Part shown: piece after piece, positions 7,169 through 16,032 of the stretch
How positions within the stretch are numbered: position 1 is the first letter of the stretch
Layout: the number at the start of each line of letters is the position of its first letter
Assembly: GCA_051872335.1 (NCBI GenBank)
Contig: JBJEDT010000053.1
Span: 1-21,329 of the forward strand
Source of the DNA: SUG2458 sp051872335
Lineage (GTDB): Bacteria > Bacillota_I > Bacilli_A > RFN20 > CAG-826
Length of the DNA: 21,329 nt
Direction: 5' to 3'
Program-made: the position numbers and the translations under genes
The notes under the pieces: generated by a model
Seen by the model: the letters and a program-made list of their open reading frames with translations, nothing else
Databases searched by the model: none
Told to the model about the DNA's origin: nothing

Positions 7169-8428
7169 ATGGAGAAAATTAAAAAAATATTATTTATTTG
7201 TTTAGCAGGTTTATTAGCATCTTGTAATTTTCCTAGTGATTCTCATCCTTCAGATGATACTCCTAGCACAGGTGAAAAAACAGGAATATCTAATAAGTCG
7301 GTAATCAAAGGTGATTTATTAGATAATGAAGAAGATCCTTTAGTTAAATGGGAAGGAAGAAATGAATTTGATATAGGTAATAGATCTACTCCATCCAGAA
7401 TGTATCTTTATCATACTGGTACTGGTTTCAGTATTGATTTTTATGGAACATCTTTAGAAGTTGATTTTTATCATTCTGGATATACAAATGTATATTATGA
7501 ATATTCAATTGATGACGAAGTAATTCCAACCATTAATAGAAGGTTTTATTTGCCAAAAACTGATCAAAATTATACAGCCACTTTAGCAAGTGGATTAGAA
7601 GAAGGGCATCATACAGTTAGATGTTTAAAAGCATCTGAACCATTCGATGGTGTAACTGCTATTGAACAATTCAGGACTGATGGTAATTTTTATTATCGTA
7701 ATGGAATTGATAATAATGACAAGTTGAAATTTATGTTTATAAATGCTTCTTCAGGTAGTGGATTTGGTGGATTAGCATGTACTGAAGGTTCATCAACTCT
7801 TGCAAGATCAACGAAGAATTCTTCTTCTTTACATAGTTATATGTATATGACAGCAAGAAGATTTGATGCCGATTTTCATTATATTGCTTCTGCAGGTTGG
7901 GGTGTAGCATTCCCTACAACTAAAGCAATCCCAGAAGTATTTGATTATACAGGTATACTATCTAATAGTGTTGAGGGAGCAAAAACTACAAAACTTTGGG
8001 ATCATCAAAGTTATGTACCCGATGTCATATTAATGCATATTGGTGGTAATGACATCAATGCAAGTAATTTTGATATAACTACATATCAAGAAGCAATTGT
8101 AAATTTTGTGGATAAATTACATAAACTTTATCCACTTACAAAGATAATTTATATGCACACAAATACAAATACTGGAGCATATGCAATGAATGCTTTAGAA
8201 GAATTTGGTGCTATAAAAAAAGGATACTTAAAAGAAGTAATTCTTCCAAAAGTTGGTAAAGGTGAGACTGGTGAAAATACTTATGGAGCTGCAAATCACC
8301 AATCATTTAAAACTCATCTTGATGCTTCGAAAATTATTACTCAATACATTAGTAGTAATTTAAATTATCAAATTGTTAGAGATGCTCTAACTTATGAAGA
8401 AGTTGAACCAATTATTGAAAAATCATAA
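7169..8428 (+). CDS. Lipoprotein SGNH/CE2-like esterase with altered block I
   Basis: A 419-residue lipoprotein with lipobox LASC and lipidated Cys19. Residues about 55-170 are a beta-rich domain like the N-terminal jelly roll of CE2 esterases (WEGRNEFD, FSIDFYGTSLEVDF). An SGNH hydrolase domain follows (about 185-400). Block I reads FINASSGSGFGG (190-201), where CE2 and GDSL enzymes have FIGDSIT-like sequence; the nucleophilic serine aligns with Ser194, but GDS has become NAS. Block III is intact: GGNDIN at 292-297. The C-terminal block reads ANHQSFKTH (375-383), with candidate catalytic histidines 377 or 383 and no DxxH aspartate, as in CE2 members said to use a Ser-His dyad. The likely reaction is hydrolysis of acyl esters on carbohydrate or another ligand outside the cell. 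There is no ribosome binding site directly before the ATG, yet the signal peptide fixes this start. Confidence 0.75.
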   Translation: MEKIKKILFICLAGLLASCNFPSDSHPSDDTPSTGEKTGISNKSVIKGDLLDNEEDPLVKWEGRNEFDIGNRSTPSRMYLYHTGTGFSIDFYGTSLEVDFYHSGYTNVYYEYSIDDEVIPTINRRFYLPKTDQNYTATLASGLEEGHHTVRCLKASEPFDGVTAIEQFRTDGNFYYRNGIDNNDKLKFMFINASSGSGFGGLACTEGSSTLARSTKNSSSLHSYMYMTARRFDADFHYIASAGWGVAFPTTKAIPEVFDYTGILSNSVEGAKTTKLWDHQSYVPDVILMHIGGNDINASNFDITTYQEAIVNFVDKLHKLYPLTKIIYMHTNTNTGAYAMNALEEFGAIKKGYLKEVILPKVGKGETGENTYGAANHQSFKTHLDASKIITQYISSNLNYQIVRDALTYEEVEPIIEKS

Positions 8429-8449
8429 TAATTAGAAAGGAATTAACTC

Positions 8450-10504
8450 ATGGGTAAAAGTAAAAAAGAATCTATCGTAGAAGAGACTCCTATTGAAGTA
8501 ACCCCAGTTGAAGAGGCTCCTGTTGAAGAAACTCCTAAGAAAAAGAAAAGGAAATTTAGTTTATTATTTTATCTTATTCTTTCTCTTTGTATGATCTTTA
8601 CTGGTGCTATTGGTGCTCAAGCAATCAACGAAAATGGTTATCATACGGATGTATCATCTTTTACAATTCCAACAAATGATGGTCAATGGGTAGAAGGAAG
8701 AGTATTTAAACCGGATACAGCAACTAGTGCAAATCCGGCTCCTGCTGTAATCTTCGTACCTGGTTTCCAAAGAACTAAAGAAAGTCATTATGACATTGCT
8801 TTAGAAATTGCTCGCAGAGGTATGGTTTGTTTCATTATTGACCCATATAACCAAGGTGATTCATCCGCTTCTATGAATACATCATCTTCATCTGCTGAAG
8901 GTGGTGCATATGGTGCAATACCTTTAGTAAACTATTTATACGATACAGGTAATGTTAACTATATTCAAAAAGATAATATTCACTTAGTCGGACATAGTGC
9001 TGGTGGTAACTCAACATTAACTGCAGGTGTATATTTCTCTAACCTAGCTGGTGGTGTCTTTGAAAATTGTAAGATTAAATCAATTTATGTTTCGGGTTAT
9101 ATTCGTAATATTATTGAAGCAGATGTTGAAACTGATGAAGAAGGCAATACACTTTTTGATGAAGAAGGCTACGTAATGTTAGGTAGTGAAGGTGTTGACT
9201 GGGAAGGCAGTAAAGTTGCTAATCTAGCAATCAATGTTGGATTCGGCTATGCTTTAAATGATGAAGGAGCATGGCAAAATATCAATAAAACTGGTGATAT
9301 CACAAGAAAGGATAGTTTTGAAGCATTAGCTTTAGCAACTTCTGGTGGTGTTCATAAAGAATTAAGACAAACTGGTATTGAAGACGGTAAAGTTTATGGT
9401 CAACCAAGTGATGGTACAATGAAAGTTGGTTATCAAGAACATACTTTACATGGTGTTCAACCATTTGATGTCGCTGCTACTTCACATATTCTATATTTCT
9501 TAGATTATGTCACTATGGCAGGTTCAACTCTATCACCAAATAACCAAATTTGGATGTTTAAACAAATGTTTCAATTAGTCATGTTAGTTGGCTTATTCTT
9601 ATCAATTGTTCCTATTTGTGGTTTAATTGCTAAAATTCCAGTATTTAAATCAGCAACAAGGGTACCAACAGCTGCAATACAAGATCCTCCAAAGTCTAAG
9701 AAAACTTGGATAGTTTGGGCAATAACTTTGCTGATAGGTGCATCGGTTGCATGTTTCTCATTTGTCCCGTTAGCGGACTTATCGAAAACAATATTTGTTG
9801 AGGCTAATGCTCATAAAGTAACGTGGTTCTTCCCGGAACGTATGAATAATGCCGTTATGTTATGGGCTGGTGTAAATGGTACTGTCGGTCTAATATTATT
9901 CTTCTTAACTTGGTTCTTTGTTGGCCGTAAAGATGGACAAAAACTCAGTAATTTAGGATTGAATATTGGATTAAAAGGAACTTTAAGCACAATCGCAATT
10001 GCACTACTAACGTTTACTTCATTCTTCTTTATAGTTCATTTAATGGATTACTTGTTTAGTGTTGATGCTCGTTTTACATTCTTAGCAATTAGGGTAACGA
10101 ACAAACGATACTTAACTTATATGCTAATGTACTTACCACTATTCTTTATTTATTATTTTTCATTATCACTTAGAATTAATACATCAAGTATTACTACAAA
10201 TAATAGAAAAGTTCAAATTGGTAATTACGCAATTGCTGTATTAATGAATACATTAGGCTTATTCGCAATCTTTGCTATTCAATATCTAAGTATTGCTAAT
10301 CATGGTTTAATGTATTGGACAACAAACTGGTTATATACAAATATGTTATGGATTTTAATTCCATTAATGTTTATATTACCAATTCTACAAAAGAAAATTT
10401 ACCAACATACAAACAATGTATGGTTAGCAGCTTTAACAACATGTTTAATCTTCATTGCAATCTCAATGTGTAATAGTGTTGCACATGGTTACTTTAATTT
10501 CTAG
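8450..10504 (+). CDS. Membrane alpha/beta hydrolase with eight C-terminal membrane helices
   Basis: A 684-residue membrane protein. Residues 8-35 are an acidic proline-rich repeat (variants of EETP-VEE-AP) ending in KKKKRK, presumably cytoplasmic. Membrane helix 1 spans about 36-58. An alpha/beta hydrolase domain (about 66-352) follows: PAVIFVPGFQRTKESHYD holds the oxyanion region, DPYNQGDS (131-138) matches the usual strand-turn, and GHSAGG (181-186) is the nucleophile elbow with Ser183. QEHTLHG (329-335) offers the catalytic histidine. Then come about eight further membrane helices near 373-395, 418-440, 468-490, 511-536, 555-575, 591-614, 629-648 and 657-676. By the positive-inside rule the hydrolase probably faces outward. 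It is 21 bases behind the esterase gene and 11 before the next lipoprotein. The role of the membrane half, as anchor or conduit, is unknown; no known transporter family is recognised. Confidence 0.75.
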   Translation: MGKSKKESIVEETPIEVTPVEEAPVEETPKKKKRKFSLLFYLILSLCMIFTGAIGAQAINENGYHTDVSSFTIPTNDGQWVEGRVFKPDTATSANPAPAVIFVPGFQRTKESHYDIALEIARRGMVCFIIDPYNQGDSSASMNTSSSSAEGGAYGAIPLVNYLYDTGNVNYIQKDNIHLVGHSAGGNSTLTAGVYFSNLAGGVFENCKIKSIYVSGYIRNIIEADVETDEEGNTLFDEEGYVMLGSEGVDWEGSKVANLAINVGFGYALNDEGAWQNINKTGDITRKDSFEALALATSGGVHKELRQTGIEDGKVYGQPSDGTMKVGYQEHTLHGVQPFDVAATSHILYFLDYVTMAGSTLSPNNQIWMFKQMFQLVMLVGLFLSIVPICGLIAKIPVFKSATRVPTAAIQDPPKSKKTWIVWAITLLIGASVACFSFVPLADLSKTIFVEANAHKVTWFFPERMNNAVMLWAGVNGTVGLILFFLTWFFVGRKDGQKLSNLGLNIGLKGTLSTIAIALLTFTSFFFIVHLMDYLFSVDARFTFLAIRVTNKRYLTYMLMYLPLFFIYYFSLSLRINTSSITTNNRKVQIGNYAIAVLMNTLGLFAIFAIQYLSIANHGLMYWTTNWLYTNMLWILIPLMFILPILQKKIYQHTNNVWLAALTTCLIFIAISMCNSVAHGYFNF

Positions 10505-10515
10505 GAGGTATAAAA

Positions 10516-12588
10516 ATGAAAGCTAAAAAATTTATATTAACTGCCTTTCTTTTAATTAATGTTTCCATCCTTACAGGTTGTAAAGGTGATCCAACTTATC
10601 CTCGTACATTCACTGTTAATTTTGTAACAGGTGAAGGTGGAGAAGTAATAGAATCACAAGTAGTTAAAGAAGGCTATAAGGTTACAGGTGTTTCATCACC
10701 TGACCATGTAAAAGAACATATTTTCCGTGGTTGGTACACAGATGAGGCATTTACAAATTATTTCGATGTTGAAAATTATCGCGTTTTTGAAGACTTAACA
10801 TTATATGCTAAATGGACATTCCCAGATAATAATCCTCAAGAAATTAGATTAGCAGATGATGCATTTACAAAGACTATTACTTGGGTACAAAAAGGAATTG
10901 CTCCAACAAGTACTGATGTAAAAGTTAAAGCTTACAAAGGCCAACTTGCTTATTCATATGAATATAATGAAAATTATGATAAACAAGTTGTCTCAGGTAC
11001 ACAAGTCGAATATACATCCTCTGAACTAGTTGATGTTGAAGGAACCTTATCAGTTAATGGTGAATATGAAGTATCATATACAATCGATAATCCGGGAAAG
11101 GAATATTATTGGTTTGTAATTTCTTCAGCTTCAGGTTCATTTGAGACTTCTGAAGTAAAAGATATACAATTTAAAGGTGAGGGAACTGAAGAAAATCCTT
11201 ATTTAGTTTATAGTGAAACTGACTTGAAATATTTGACAACACATAGCTTCGATAAAAACACATATGCTGAAATTAAAAGTGACATTACAATAATGTCTAT
11301 ATATTCAGAAAAAGAAGGTTGTGTATACGATGGTCATTTAACTGGTAACAAATCAAATGCATTAATTAAAACTAATGAAAATTATGTTATTACTTTAAAA
11401 AATGATTCTGGTTTGTTCCACACATTAGGTGAAAATGCTCAAATTAGTGATATTACATTAAGTGGATCACTATATGGAAGCAGACCATCAATGGGAGTTC
11501 TTGCAAATTATAATTATGGACATATTGAAAAAATTAATTCAAAAGCTGTTTCAATGAATTCTCAAGGTGGAGTAGTTAACGATATTAAAACAATTAATCA
11601 AGGTGGAGCTGGTGGTATTGTAGGTACTAATTACGGCTATATTACAAACTGTACTGTATCATCTGCATCTGATAATGTTATTCAAGGACATATTGCTGTA
11701 GGTGGTATTGCTGGAATTAACTATGGAACTATTACTGAAATGGATGTTGATGCGATTATTGGTGCTTATAATGGTAACGAAATTTCATTAACAATTAATA
11801 ATTCATTTGCAGGTACTGTAGTTGGTGTTAACTATGGTACTGTCAGTTACATTGATGTTTACAATGGTAAAGTCAATTGCCGTCGTTTACAAGAAGGTAA
11901 AGAAGGCGAAGGTGCAACAAATATTGGTGGTGTTGTAGGCTACAATGCTCAGGGTGGTGTTGTCGATAACTGTTTATTTGATGGTATGAGATGTGTAGGC
12001 GATACAAATGTTGGTGGCATTGTTGGATATAACGATGGTACACTTACAAACTGTTACACAGGTCGTCGTTTACGTAAACCATCAAACACACAAATTTTAG
12101 AAAGACAATTTATTTCACCTATTATTGGTAGTTACAATGTCGGTGGTATTGCTGGTAAATGTGGACCTAATTCCGTTATCAAAAATGTATTCTCAACTGC
12201 AAATGTTTGGGCATATAGGAATGCTCCTTATACAGTTGCTGAAAAAGCTGATAATGCAATCGGTGTTTCTCAAAATCAAGATCCACGTTTAAGTTCTAAT
12301 TATTTAGGCCAAAAATATGGTGTTGTTTATACTAATACATTATCAGGACCTGTTGGTGAAAATGTTCTAGTTATTGATAACTCTATGATGATAGATACAA
12401 AGAGAAATCACGCATTAGGTTATGTCTTTGATGAACAAGGTAATTATGTTAAAGATATGCAATTAGTTAAACAATATTTAACTATCTTAGGTGATAAGTT
12501 CGGATTTAGAGATTCTGAATCTCATGGTATTAGATTAGTATGGGAAAGCTCAGTAGTACCTCTAGATGAACTTGTAATACCAGAGTAA
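10516..12588 (+). CDS. GLUG-repeat surface lipoprotein with InlB repeat
   Basis: A 690-residue lipoprotein with lipobox LTGC and lipidated Cys22. Residues 31-101 form an InlB B-type repeat (FRGWYTDEAFTNYF, LTLYAKW). Residues 105-215 look like a fibronectin- or Ig-like beta domain ending in YYWFVISSASGSF. From GEGTEENPYLVYSETDLKYL (221-240) a right-handed beta-helix-like GLUG array follows to about 560, with coils of the type VGGIAGINYGTIT, IGGVVGYNAQGGVV and VGGIVGYNDGTLTNC. Several coils end in N-C. Such arrays occur in secreted adhesins, proteases and polysaccharide-binding proteins; here no catalytic domain is seen, so binding or scaffolding is the likely role. The ribosome binding site GGAGGT overlaps the stop of the hydrolase gene, showing tight operon structure. 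It is a paralogue of the next gene. Confidence 0.85.
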   Translation: MKAKKFILTAFLLINVSILTGCKGDPTYPRTFTVNFVTGEGGEVIESQVVKEGYKVTGVSSPDHVKEHIFRGWYTDEAFTNYFDVENYRVFEDLTLYAKWTFPDNNPQEIRLADDAFTKTITWVQKGIAPTSTDVKVKAYKGQLAYSYEYNENYDKQVVSGTQVEYTSSELVDVEGTLSVNGEYEVSYTIDNPGKEYYWFVISSASGSFETSEVKDIQFKGEGTEENPYLVYSETDLKYLTTHSFDKNTYAEIKSDITIMSIYSEKEGCVYDGHLTGNKSNALIKTNENYVITLKNDSGLFHTLGENAQISDITLSGSLYGSRPSMGVLANYNYGHIEKINSKAVSMNSQGGVVNDIKTINQGGAGGIVGTNYGYITNCTVSSASDNVIQGHIAVGGIAGINYGTITEMDVDAIIGAYNGNEISLTINNSFAGTVVGVNYGTVSYIDVYNGKVNCRRLQEGKEGEGATNIGGVVGYNAQGGVVDNCLFDGMRCVGDTNVGGIVGYNDGTLTNCYTGRRLRKPSNTQILERQFISPIIGSYNVGGIAGKCGPNSVIKNVFSTANVWAYRNAPYTVAEKADNAIGVSQNQDPRLSSNYLGQKYGVVYTNTLSGPVGENVLVIDNSMMIDTKRNHALGYVFDEQGNYVKDMQLVKQYLTILGDKFGFRDSESHGIRLVWESSVVPLDELVIPE

Positions 12589-12603
12589 AAGGAGGTAAAG
12601 AAT

Positions 12604-14646
12604 ATGAAAAAAAGACATTTAGGATTAGCAATCATAGTTTTAACCTCAATGAGTTTAGCAGTTTCATGTGACAATAATAATGAAAATGCAAAAGATTTAG
12701 TACAATTCCATACTGGTTATGAATCTTTAGTGGTTGAAGCTCAAAAACCAGATGGTAATGGTAAAATCAAAAAGCCAAGTTTAGATTTACAAGGCTATAC
12801 TTTATTTGGCTATTATACTGATCCAACATTTGATACTGAATTTAATTTTGATGATAGTGTTGGTAAAAATGGTGATATTTATATCAAAATTTTGAAAGGA
12901 TCAGGAACAGAAACTTCTCCATTTTTAGTAGAATCTGGATTATCACTTAATGCAGTTACTCATATGGGAAGTGAAATTGATTTTTACGTAGAAATTACTA
13001 ATGATATTGAAGCAACTTTAACATATACTTCATCTTATGAATCAACTTTATTTAATGGTAAATTAAATGGTAATAATCACAAGATAACATTAACGGAAGA
13101 AGGAAATAATGCTGGTGTTTTCTATAAAGTAGGAAATACAGGTGAAGTTAAAAATGTTAAATTAGTAGGTTCAATTGAAGGAAGTCATGCTTCTACTGGT
13201 GGTATTGCAAATTATAACTACGGAACAATTTCTTCTATAGTTACAACAGGAACTCAATATCACGAAAGTAATGGCTGTTCAAATGGAATCTCTTTAATGA
13301 CAACATTCGATGCTGAAGATTCTTCAATTGTTGTCAATTATTTTGGTACTCTAGGTCAATTATCAACTCTTCAAGATGGAGGAGCTGGTGGTGTAAGTGG
13401 TACTAACTATGGTACAATTTCTAATTGTGTCAATAAGATGAGAGTATCTGCAACTATCGGTGGAGGTAGTATGGCAGGTATTAACTATGGTAGAATTGAA
13501 AATTGCTTCAACCAAGGAGCAATTGGTACAACAGGTAATAACTCTGTTAACTCTACTACCATCCGTGACCCTGAATTTAGTTACTCATATATTGGTGGTA
13601 TGGCTGGTGCAAACTTTGGAACTATTCACCAATGTGCAAATTTAAATCAAGTATTTGTAGCTCGTTTACCTTGGTTATATAGTGATAATCCTGCAGGTCA
13701 AAGTGATTTCTCCGATCGTATTCGTGTAGGTGGAATTGCTGGATACAACTGTAGTGAATATAATATAGAAACACATACATATAATGGTGGTATCATTACT
13801 GAATGTGTTAATTATGGACGTATTCATGGTGATATGCAAGTAGGTGGAATTGCTGGTTATACAAATGGTTATATTTCAGATTGTTTCTCTGCTGGTTTAA
13901 TTGGTGGCCGTGATGCTGTTGGTGTAATTGCTGGATGGCAACCAGGTGATCATAGTGGTGACCATGTTGGAACTGTGACAAATTGTGCAGGTTTTGCACG
14001 TGTTGTTTCAGGTAATACAAATAATGTTTTTGATGAAGATGGTAACACCTATCCAACAGTATTATTAACAGATTCATCAAATGGTGGAAGTAATATCCAT
14101 GATTACTTCAAAGTGGCAAAATATGCTAGTAATTGTGTTTACCACAATAATAGTGGAAACGATAATCCAATTGATCCAATTACTTCAGAAAACACAAGTA
14201 CAAGTTCTACAGCAACAATGTCTGATAAAGCTTATGAAGTTTTAGGTTATGAAGATGAAGTAGAAACAGGTATTTGGACAATGGAATCTAAAGATTCTAC
14301 AACAGCAATCGTTGGTATTAATTCATCATGGCAAGTTTATTTACATCTACGTTTAGCATGGCAAACAAAAACGATTAAAGCTGTTGTAGATGGCGTAGAA
14401 AATTCAATTGTTGGTGTTGCAGGTATCGATTATATTAATACGGTACTTGCAGCTAAGAGTGGTAAATATACATCTAGCTGGAAGGCAAATTTATCCGGTG
14501 CAATTGAAGGTAGAGGACTTCCAACAGTTTCTTGTGGAGCTGATGAAAAAGTTATTTGGGTCACTACTCAAAATGATGCTTCTACAGAATGGGATGGTCT
14601 ATTAACTGACAATATTACAGTCTATCCAATGATTGTTAAAAAATAG
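12604..14646 (+). CDS. GLUG-repeat surface lipoprotein, paralogue of the preceding gene
   Basis: A 680-residue lipoprotein with lipobox AVSC and lipidated Cys22. A degenerate InlB-like repeat lies at 31-97 (LFGYYTDPTFDTEFNF). The GLUG-type beta-helix starts at GSGTETSPFLVESGLSLNAV (99-118) and runs to about 470, with coils such as ASTGGIANYNYGTIS, GAGGVSGTNYGTISNC, SMAGINYGRIENC and VGGIAGYTNGYISDC. The C-terminal 140 residues form a separate domain (LGYEDEVETGIW to the end). Ten cysteines beyond the lipidated one (225, 275, 301, 344, 383, 401, 427, 461, 511, 644) fall mostly at the same place in successive coils. Shared lines with the neighbour, such as NYNYG and GGAGG-x-x-GTNYG-x-I-x-NC, show a tandem duplication followed by divergence. 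An AAGGAGGT ribosome binding site precedes the ATG. Predicted role: surface binding; no enzyme motif is seen. Confidence 0.85.
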   Translation: MKKRHLGLAIIVLTSMSLAVSCDNNNENAKDLVQFHTGYESLVVEAQKPDGNGKIKKPSLDLQGYTLFGYYTDPTFDTEFNFDDSVGKNGDIYIKILKGSGTETSPFLVESGLSLNAVTHMGSEIDFYVEITNDIEATLTYTSSYESTLFNGKLNGNNHKITLTEEGNNAGVFYKVGNTGEVKNVKLVGSIEGSHASTGGIANYNYGTISSIVTTGTQYHESNGCSNGISLMTTFDAEDSSIVVNYFGTLGQLSTLQDGGAGGVSGTNYGTISNCVNKMRVSATIGGGSMAGINYGRIENCFNQGAIGTTGNNSVNSTTIRDPEFSYSYIGGMAGANFGTIHQCANLNQVFVARLPWLYSDNPAGQSDFSDRIRVGGIAGYNCSEYNIETHTYNGGIITECVNYGRIHGDMQVGGIAGYTNGYISDCFSAGLIGGRDAVGVIAGWQPGDHSGDHVGTVTNCAGFARVVSGNTNNVFDEDGNTYPTVLLTDSSNGGSNIHDYFKVAKYASNCVYHNNSGNDNPIDPITSENTSTSSTATMSDKAYEVLGYEDEVETGIWTMESKDSTTAIVGINSSWQVYLHLRLAWQTKTIKAVVDGVENSIVGVAGIDYINTVLAAKSGKYTSSWKANLSGAIEGRGLPTVSCGADEKVIWVTTQNDASTEWDGLLTDNITVYPMIVKK

Positions 14647-14657
14647 GAGTTTTGTAT

Positions 14658-15725
14658 ATGGAAAAATATAAAATTGCTGTCATTCCTGGCGATGGAATAG
14701 GTGTAGATGTAGTTAATGAAGGAATTAAAGTTTTAAAGAAAATTGCTTCATTAGATAATTCTATTAACTTTGAATTTACTTATTTTCCATGGGGTTGTGA
14801 GTATTATTTAAAAACTGGAAAAATGATGGATGAAGATGGATTAGATCGTTTAAAAGATTTTGATGCTATCTATTTAGGAGCTGTAGGTTATCCTACTGTT
14901 CCTGATCATTTATCATTAAGAGATTTACTACTAAAGATTCGTGTTGGTTTTGATGAATATGTAAATTTAAGACCTGTAAAGTTATTGAAAGGTGCTCCTT
15001 GTCCATTAAAAGACAAAGATACTAAGGATATTGATTTTATTGTTGTTAGAGAGAATAGTGAAGGAGAATATGCTGGTTTAGGCACCTGGTATAATGAAAA
15101 TAAAGAAGATGAATATGTTCATCAAATAGCCAAGTTTACACGTAAAGGTGTTGAAAGGATAATTCGTTATGCTTTTGAATTATGTCGTAAAGAAGGTCGA
15201 AAAAAAGTAACAAGTGTTACTAAAGGTAATGCGTTAAACTATTCGATGGTATTATGGGATAAAATTTTTAAAGAAATTGCTAGTGAATATCCAGATATTG
15301 AATCAGATCAGTATATGGTTGATGCAGCAAGTATGATGTTTGTTTTAAAGCCTGAAAAATTTGATATTGTAGTTACTTCAAATTTATTTGGTGACATATT
15401 AACTGATTTAGGTGCTGCAATTGCTGGTGGTATTGGACTTGCAGCAGGTGATAACTTAAACCCTGAAGGAACTTATCCTAGTATGTTTGAAAGTATTCAT
15501 GGTTCAGCTCCGGATATTGCTGGAAAAGGAATTGCTAATCCAATTGCTCAAATTTGGTCAGCTGCTAGACTTTTAAAACATCTTGGTTATGAAAAGTGGC
15601 ATAATAAAATCATTAGTGCATTTGAAACTTTACTCACTGAAAAGAAAGTTTTAACTCCAGATTTAAAAGGCCATAGTTCAACATCAGAAGTTGGGGATGA
15701 ATTATGTCGTATCATAGCTAGATAA
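14658..15725 (+). CDS. dmlA: D-malate / tartrate-type decarboxylating dehydrogenase
   Basis: A 355-residue cytosolic enzyme of the isopropylmalate/isocitrate dehydrogenase family. It is closest by pattern to D-malate dehydrogenase (DmlA/YeaU) and tartrate dehydrogenase, which oxidatively decarboxylate D-malate (or L-tartrate analogues) to pyruvate-level products with NAD. Numbering from the ATG at 14658, visible marks are IPGDGIG near the start, WGCEYYLKTGKMM (45-57), AVGYPTVPDHLSLRDLLLKIR (75-95) typical of this subgroup, YVNLRPVKL (101-109), VVRENSEGEYAGLG (129-142), SVTKGNALNYSM (186-197) with the catalytic lysine, SNLFGDILTDLGAA (241-254) with metal-binding aspartates, and SIHGSAPDIAGKGIANP (279-295). 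An in-frame TTG lies six bases upstream, but GGAG at 14646-14649 sits 8 bases from the ATG, so the ATG is chosen. The preceding stop overlaps this binding site. Substrate choice among D-malate, tartrate and isopropylmalate is inferred; no leu genes are present. Confidence 0.85.
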   Translation: MEKYKIAVIPGDGIGVDVVNEGIKVLKKIASLDNSINFEFTYFPWGCEYYLKTGKMMDEDGLDRLKDFDAIYLGAVGYPTVPDHLSLRDLLLKIRVGFDEYVNLRPVKLLKGAPCPLKDKDTKDIDFIVVRENSEGEYAGLGTWYNENKEDEYVHQIAKFTRKGVERIIRYAFELCRKEGRKKVTSVTKGNALNYSMVLWDKIFKEIASEYPDIESDQYMVDAASMMFVLKPEKFDIVVTSNLFGDILTDLGAAIAGGIGLAAGDNLNPEGTYPSMFESIHGSAPDIAGKGIANPIAQIWSAARLLKHLGYEKWHNKIISAFETLLTEKKVLTPDLKGHSSTSEVGDELCRIIAR

Positions 15726-15735
15726 GGAGGAAAAT

Positions 15736-16026
15736 ATGAAATTATTTCTAAAAATTTTAAAATATACATTATATGTTTTAGGTGTTCTTGCTATCTTTGG
15801 ATTCTTATATTTCTTTGTTAGTGGAATTATTAATTCTTTATTTGCTGATGATATTATCACTGCTCAAAATCGTATTGATAGTGCGTATTCATTCTTGTGG
15901 ATGATTCTATGTGGCTTAATAGCAATTGGTACTTTATTTCCAACAATGGCAATTAAAGAAGAAATATTTTTTGATGATTTCATTAAAAAGATTGTGGGTT
16001 TATTTAAAAAAGAAAAGAAACAATAA
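15736..16026 (+). CDS. Small two-helix membrane protein, unknown
   Basis: A 96-residue protein with a short basic start, two predicted membrane helices (about 9-31 and 51-71) and a lysine-rich cytoplasmic tail ending in FKKEKKQ. The loop between helices (SLFADDIITAQNRIDSAYS) is polar and probably outside. The AAGGAGG ribosome binding site begins at the stop of the dehydrogenase gene, 10 bases away, and the gene is followed directly by the operon terminator. I do not recognise a family. It could be a small subunit or stabiliser of the membrane hydrolase in the same operon; that is guesswork from position. Confidence 0.75.
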   Translation: MKLFLKILKYTLYVLGVLAIFGFLYFFVSGIINSLFADDIITAQNRIDSAYSFLWMILCGLIAIGTLFPTMAIKEEIFFDDFIKKIVGLFKKEKKQ

Positions 16027-16032
16027 TAGTAT

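Noticed and set aside
14652..14657. TTG as start of the D-malate dehydrogenase-like gene.
   Set aside because: It lies only two bases from the GGAG ribosome binding site; the ATG at 14658 has proper spacing and matches the family N-terminus.
14658..15725. Isopropylmalate dehydrogenase of leucine synthesis (leuB).
   Set aside because: The segments WGCEYYLKTGKMM and VGYPTVPDHLSLRDLLLKIR fit the D-malate/tartrate branch better, and no leuA, leuC or leuD is nearby.
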